Positions 61,942 to 64,000 of a DNA stretch of 64,000 bases are shown here, piece by piece. Position numbers and translations under genes: made by a program. The notes below the pieces were generated by a model. The model was not told the origin of the DNA, ran no database searches, and saw only the letters and a list, made by a program, of their open reading frames with translations. The first letter of the stretch is position 1. Every line of letters starts with the position of its first letter. The stretch comes from Gammaproteobacteria bacterium (lineage in GTDB: Bacteria > Pseudomonadota > Gammaproteobacteria > Pseudomonadales > JAUIET01), in assembly GCA_030431775.1 (NCBI GenBank), contig JAUIHW010000016.1, positions 1 to 64,000 of the forward strand, read 5' to 3'.

Positions 61942-64000
61942 GACTTGCTTCGCTGTTGGTTTGATTGAGACTTTATCCTTGAGACCGAGATGACCGATTT
62001 CATGCTGCGGATTCGACGCATGATCCGCGCCAGATGCACTCGGTCGTGAACCGCGATTTCCATTTGTACAACGGCCGTGCGGGCGTCGCGGTCTTCGGTG
62101 TGTATTTTATCAATCGGTGCATCCAGACTGGAAATCTTGTTCGCCAGCTCGGCAATCACGCCGCGTTGTTGAGTAAGCTCCACACGCAGGTCCACCTGAA
62201 ATTCGCCAGACGCCTCATCATGCCAGCTGAGTTCAATACAGCGCTCCGGGTTGTCGCGGAATTCAGCAATGTTTTTGCAGTTGGCCACATGAACAACAAT
62301 GCCCCGCCCGGCACTGATGTGGCCGGCGATTGGGTCGCCGGGAATGGCATGGCAACACTTGGCAAAACTGATCATCATGCCCTCGGCACCATTGATTGCC
62401 AACGACCCATCGTGCCCGTTCAGCTTTTTACTCTTATTTGCGGTCGCCTTTTCGATGATACGGTCAGGCAATAAGCGACGGGCGGTCAGGTACGCTACCC
62501 GGTTTCCAAGCCCAATGTCTTCCAGAATCTGTTCGAAGTTTTCGTAGCCGGTTTCATCGAGCAATTCCTGCACGCGCTTTTTGTCAATTTTCTTAAATCG
62601 GCTACCAAGCGTTTCAAGCGCCTTGTCAAGCAGTCGACGACCCAGCTCGATGGCCTCAGAGTGGCGCTGGTTTTTCAGTACATGGCGAATAGTGCTGCGT
62701 GCCTTACCGCTGACCACGAAACTCAGCCAGGCCGGGTTAGGCTGTGAGCCGGGTGCGGTAATAATTTCAACCGTCTGGCCGCTTTGCAACTTCTCGCTGA
62801 GCGGCGAAAAGCGCCGGTTGATACGACAGGCAACACAGGCATTGCCCACGTCCGAATGCACTTCATAGGCAAAATCGACAGCGGTTGCTCCCTGAGGTAA
62901 GGCCAGAATGTCGCCCTTGGGTGTAAACACATAGACCTCATCGGGGAACAGGTCGGTTTTGACGTGTTCAATGAATTCCTGTGAGTCGCCGGCGCTTTCC
63001 TGCAATTGCAACAGGCTCTGTACCCATTGGCGAGCCCGTTCGTGCGAGGTAAACTCGTCATCGTTACCGTCCGCTTTGTACAGGCGTTGAGCGGCAATGC
63101 CCTTGTTGGCCAGTTCCTCCATGGCCTCGGTTCGTATCTGAATTTCGATGGGTACCCCGTGCATACCAAAAAGCACTGTGTGCAAACTTTGGTAGCCATT
63201 TGCCTTTGGGATGGCAATGTAGTCTTTGAAATGACCGGCGACGGGTTTGTAAAGATTGTGCATTGCACCTAATACGCGGTAGCAGGTATCAACATCGGCA
63301 ACGATAATGCGGTACGCGTAGACATCCATTATCTCTGAGAAAGACTTCCGCTGATCGCGCATCTTCTGGTAAATGCTGTACAAGTGTTTTTCGCGCCCTA
63401 ACACTCTGGCTTCCAGGCCTTCACTGCTTAAGCGTGCCTCCAGTGCTGCTTTGATCTGCTGCAAGACTTCCTTGCGGTTACCGCGTGCCGCACGCACGGC
63501 GGCTTCAATACGGCGGGCCCGCATCGGATAGAGTGCTGTGAAGCCAAGGTCTTCAAACTCAACCCGTACAGTGTTCATGCCCAGGCGGTTTGCGATTGGA
63601 GCGTAAATTTCCAGGGTTTCTAGCGCAATTCGTCGGCGCTTCTCAATGCTGAGTACTCCCAGTGTCCGCATGTTATGCAAGCGGTCCGCCAGCTTGACCA
63701 GAATGACCCGAATATCCCGCGCCATGGCCAGAGCCATCTTCTGGAAGTTTTCTGCGGCGGCCTCGGCTCTTGAGCTGAAGCCGATTTTGGCTAATTTAGA
63801 CAAACCATCGACTAACTCAGCCACGGGTTCGCCAAATTGCTCAGCGATCGCTTCCTTGCTGACCCCTGTGTCTTCAATCACATCATGCAACATGGCGGCC
63901 ATCAGACTCTGGGCGTCCATGTGCATTTCAGAAAGAATATAGGCGACTGCCAGTGGGTGGGTTATATAAGGCTCGCCACTGCGTCTGGACTGCCCGAAAT
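61938..64000 (-). CDS. spoT: bifunctional (p)ppGpp synthetase/hydrolase SpoT (5' end outside window)
   Basis: The frame is open to the last base, giving the C-terminal 686 residues. Upstream of the first in-frame ATG (63926) conserved SpoT residues continue (GQSRRSGEPYITHPLAVAYIL), so the real start is beyond the edge. Seen in order: HD hydrolase motif HDVIEDTG, KLADRLHNMRTL, the synthetase region with YSIYQKM, a TGS domain (VYVFTPKGD...AYEVHSDVG) and a C-terminal ACT domain. It makes and degrades (p)ppGpp. The intact HD and ED residues suggest hydrolase activity. It is coupled to ridA. Confidence 0.96.
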   Translation of the reverse strand, partial: FGQSRRSGEPYITHPLAVAYILSEMHMDAQSLMAAMLHDVIEDTGVSKEAIAEQFGEPVAELVDGLSKLAKIGFSSRAEAAAENFQKMALAMARDIRVILVKLADRLHNMRTLGVLSIEKRRRIALETLEIYAPIANRLGMNTVRVEFEDLGFTALYPMRARRIEAAVRAARGNRKEVLQQIKAALEARLSSEGLEARVLGREKHLYSIYQKMRDQRKSFSEIMDVYAYRIIVADVDTCYRVLGAMHNLYKPVAGHFKDYIAIPKANGYQSLHTVLFGMHGVPIEIQIRTEAMEELANKGIAAQRLYKADGNDDEFTSHERARQWVQSLLQLQESAGDSQEFIEHVKTDLFPDEVYVFTPKGDILALPQGATAVDFAYEVHSDVGNACVACRINRRFSPLSEKLQSGQTVEIITAPGSQPNPAWLSFVVSGKARSTIRHVLKNQRHSEAIELGRRLLDKALETLGSRFKKIDKKRVQELLDETGYENFEQILEDIGLGNRVAYLTARRLLPDRIIEKATANKSKKLNGHDGSLAINGAEGMMISFAKCCHAIPGDPIAGHISAGRGIVVHVANCKNIAEFRDNPERCIELSWHDEASGEFQVDLRVELTQQRGVIAELANKISSLDAPIDKIHTEDRDARTAVVQMEIAVHDRVHLARIMRRIRSMKSVISVSRIKSQSNQQRSKS

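Noticed and set aside
1-64000. CRISPR arrays, insertion sequences, phage genes, tRNA and rRNA genes
   Set aside because: None found on reading; no repeat-spacer periodicity, no transposase or integrase motifs, and no cloverleaf in the intergenic regions.

Overview
The window is chromosomal DNA of a gammaproteobacterium. It is densely coded on both strands, with moderately high GC and no rRNA, tRNA, transposase, integrase, phage gene or CRISPR array that I can see. Gene orders typical of the class are hslR-yrfG beside cysQ, spoT-ridA with recG next to it, bfd-bfr behind Fur boxes, and ubiA beside rubredoxin/rubredoxin reductase. Two acyl-CoA dehydrogenases, dihaem cytochromes, a DUF3604 protein, a CoxE-like protein and a molybdopterin oxidoreductase suggest a marine, aerobic, lipid-using heterotroph of the Cellvibrionales (Halieaceae/Spongiibacteraceae) type. 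That taxonomic placement is inference.

Layout. 1-2737 (minus): moaA, a MoxR-type AAA ATPase and a CoxE-like protein cut by the window edge, probably a molybdenum-cofactor/enzyme-maturation operon. 2871-7651 (plus): an epimerase-like SDR, a secreted dihaem c-type protein behind a possible Pho box, and a PhoX/DUF839 protein ending in a clear terminator. 7792-11047: a LysR regulator and GST-like protein divergent from a citrate-synthase-family enzyme. 11113-18468: a PHP phosphodiesterase, a DUF1232 protein, a molybdopterin oxidoreductase with an SDR, and a lipoprotein coupled to a DASS transporter. 18462-23209: peroxiredoxin, MBL hydrolase, hslR, yrfG, cysQ and an outer-membrane barrel candidate. 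23253-28796: small conserved proteins, an SGNH hydrolase coupled to an SDR, an M48 protease with a TerB-like tail, and a lipoprotein dihaem peroxidase. 28919-32058: two acyl-CoA dehydrogenases flanking a TetR gene with a near-ideal operator. 32173-39583: an M20 hydrolase, a DUF2868/DUF3482 membrane-GTPase pair, and on the other strand a ZntB-like transporter and a large mechanosensitive channel. 39629-45332 (minus): YcgN, a fatty-acid desaturase, SYLF, GNAT, DUF3604, a ChaC-like enzyme and a small membrane protein. 45541-47977 (plus): a frame-shifted TetR gene, bfd, bfr, a GIY-YIG protein and a DUF938 methyltransferase. 47974-50527 (minus): a FemAB/GNAT-like protein, a PPOX-type flavoprotein and ubiA. 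50622-56430 (plus): a rubredoxin-reductase fusion, a DAACS symporter, an unknown secreted protein and a large dihaem protein. 56439-64000: a DUF457 hydrolase, a DUF3187 protein, recG, an epimerase-like SDR, ridA and spoT (5' end outside the window).

Most same-strand neighbours overlap by 1-11 bases or lie within about 30 bases, so many small operons are likely. No intergenic stretch exceeds about 300 bases; the longest (23493-23757) carries three inverted repeats. I see no obvious genomic island. The most notable leads are the moaA-moxR-coxE operon, the dihaem/PhoX region with its Pho-box-like site, the two-ACAD/TetR locus with a 28-bp palindrome, the DUF2868-DUF3482 pair, the M48-TerB fusion, the citrate synthase homologue with Glu for the catalytic Asp, and the frameshift in the second TetR gene.
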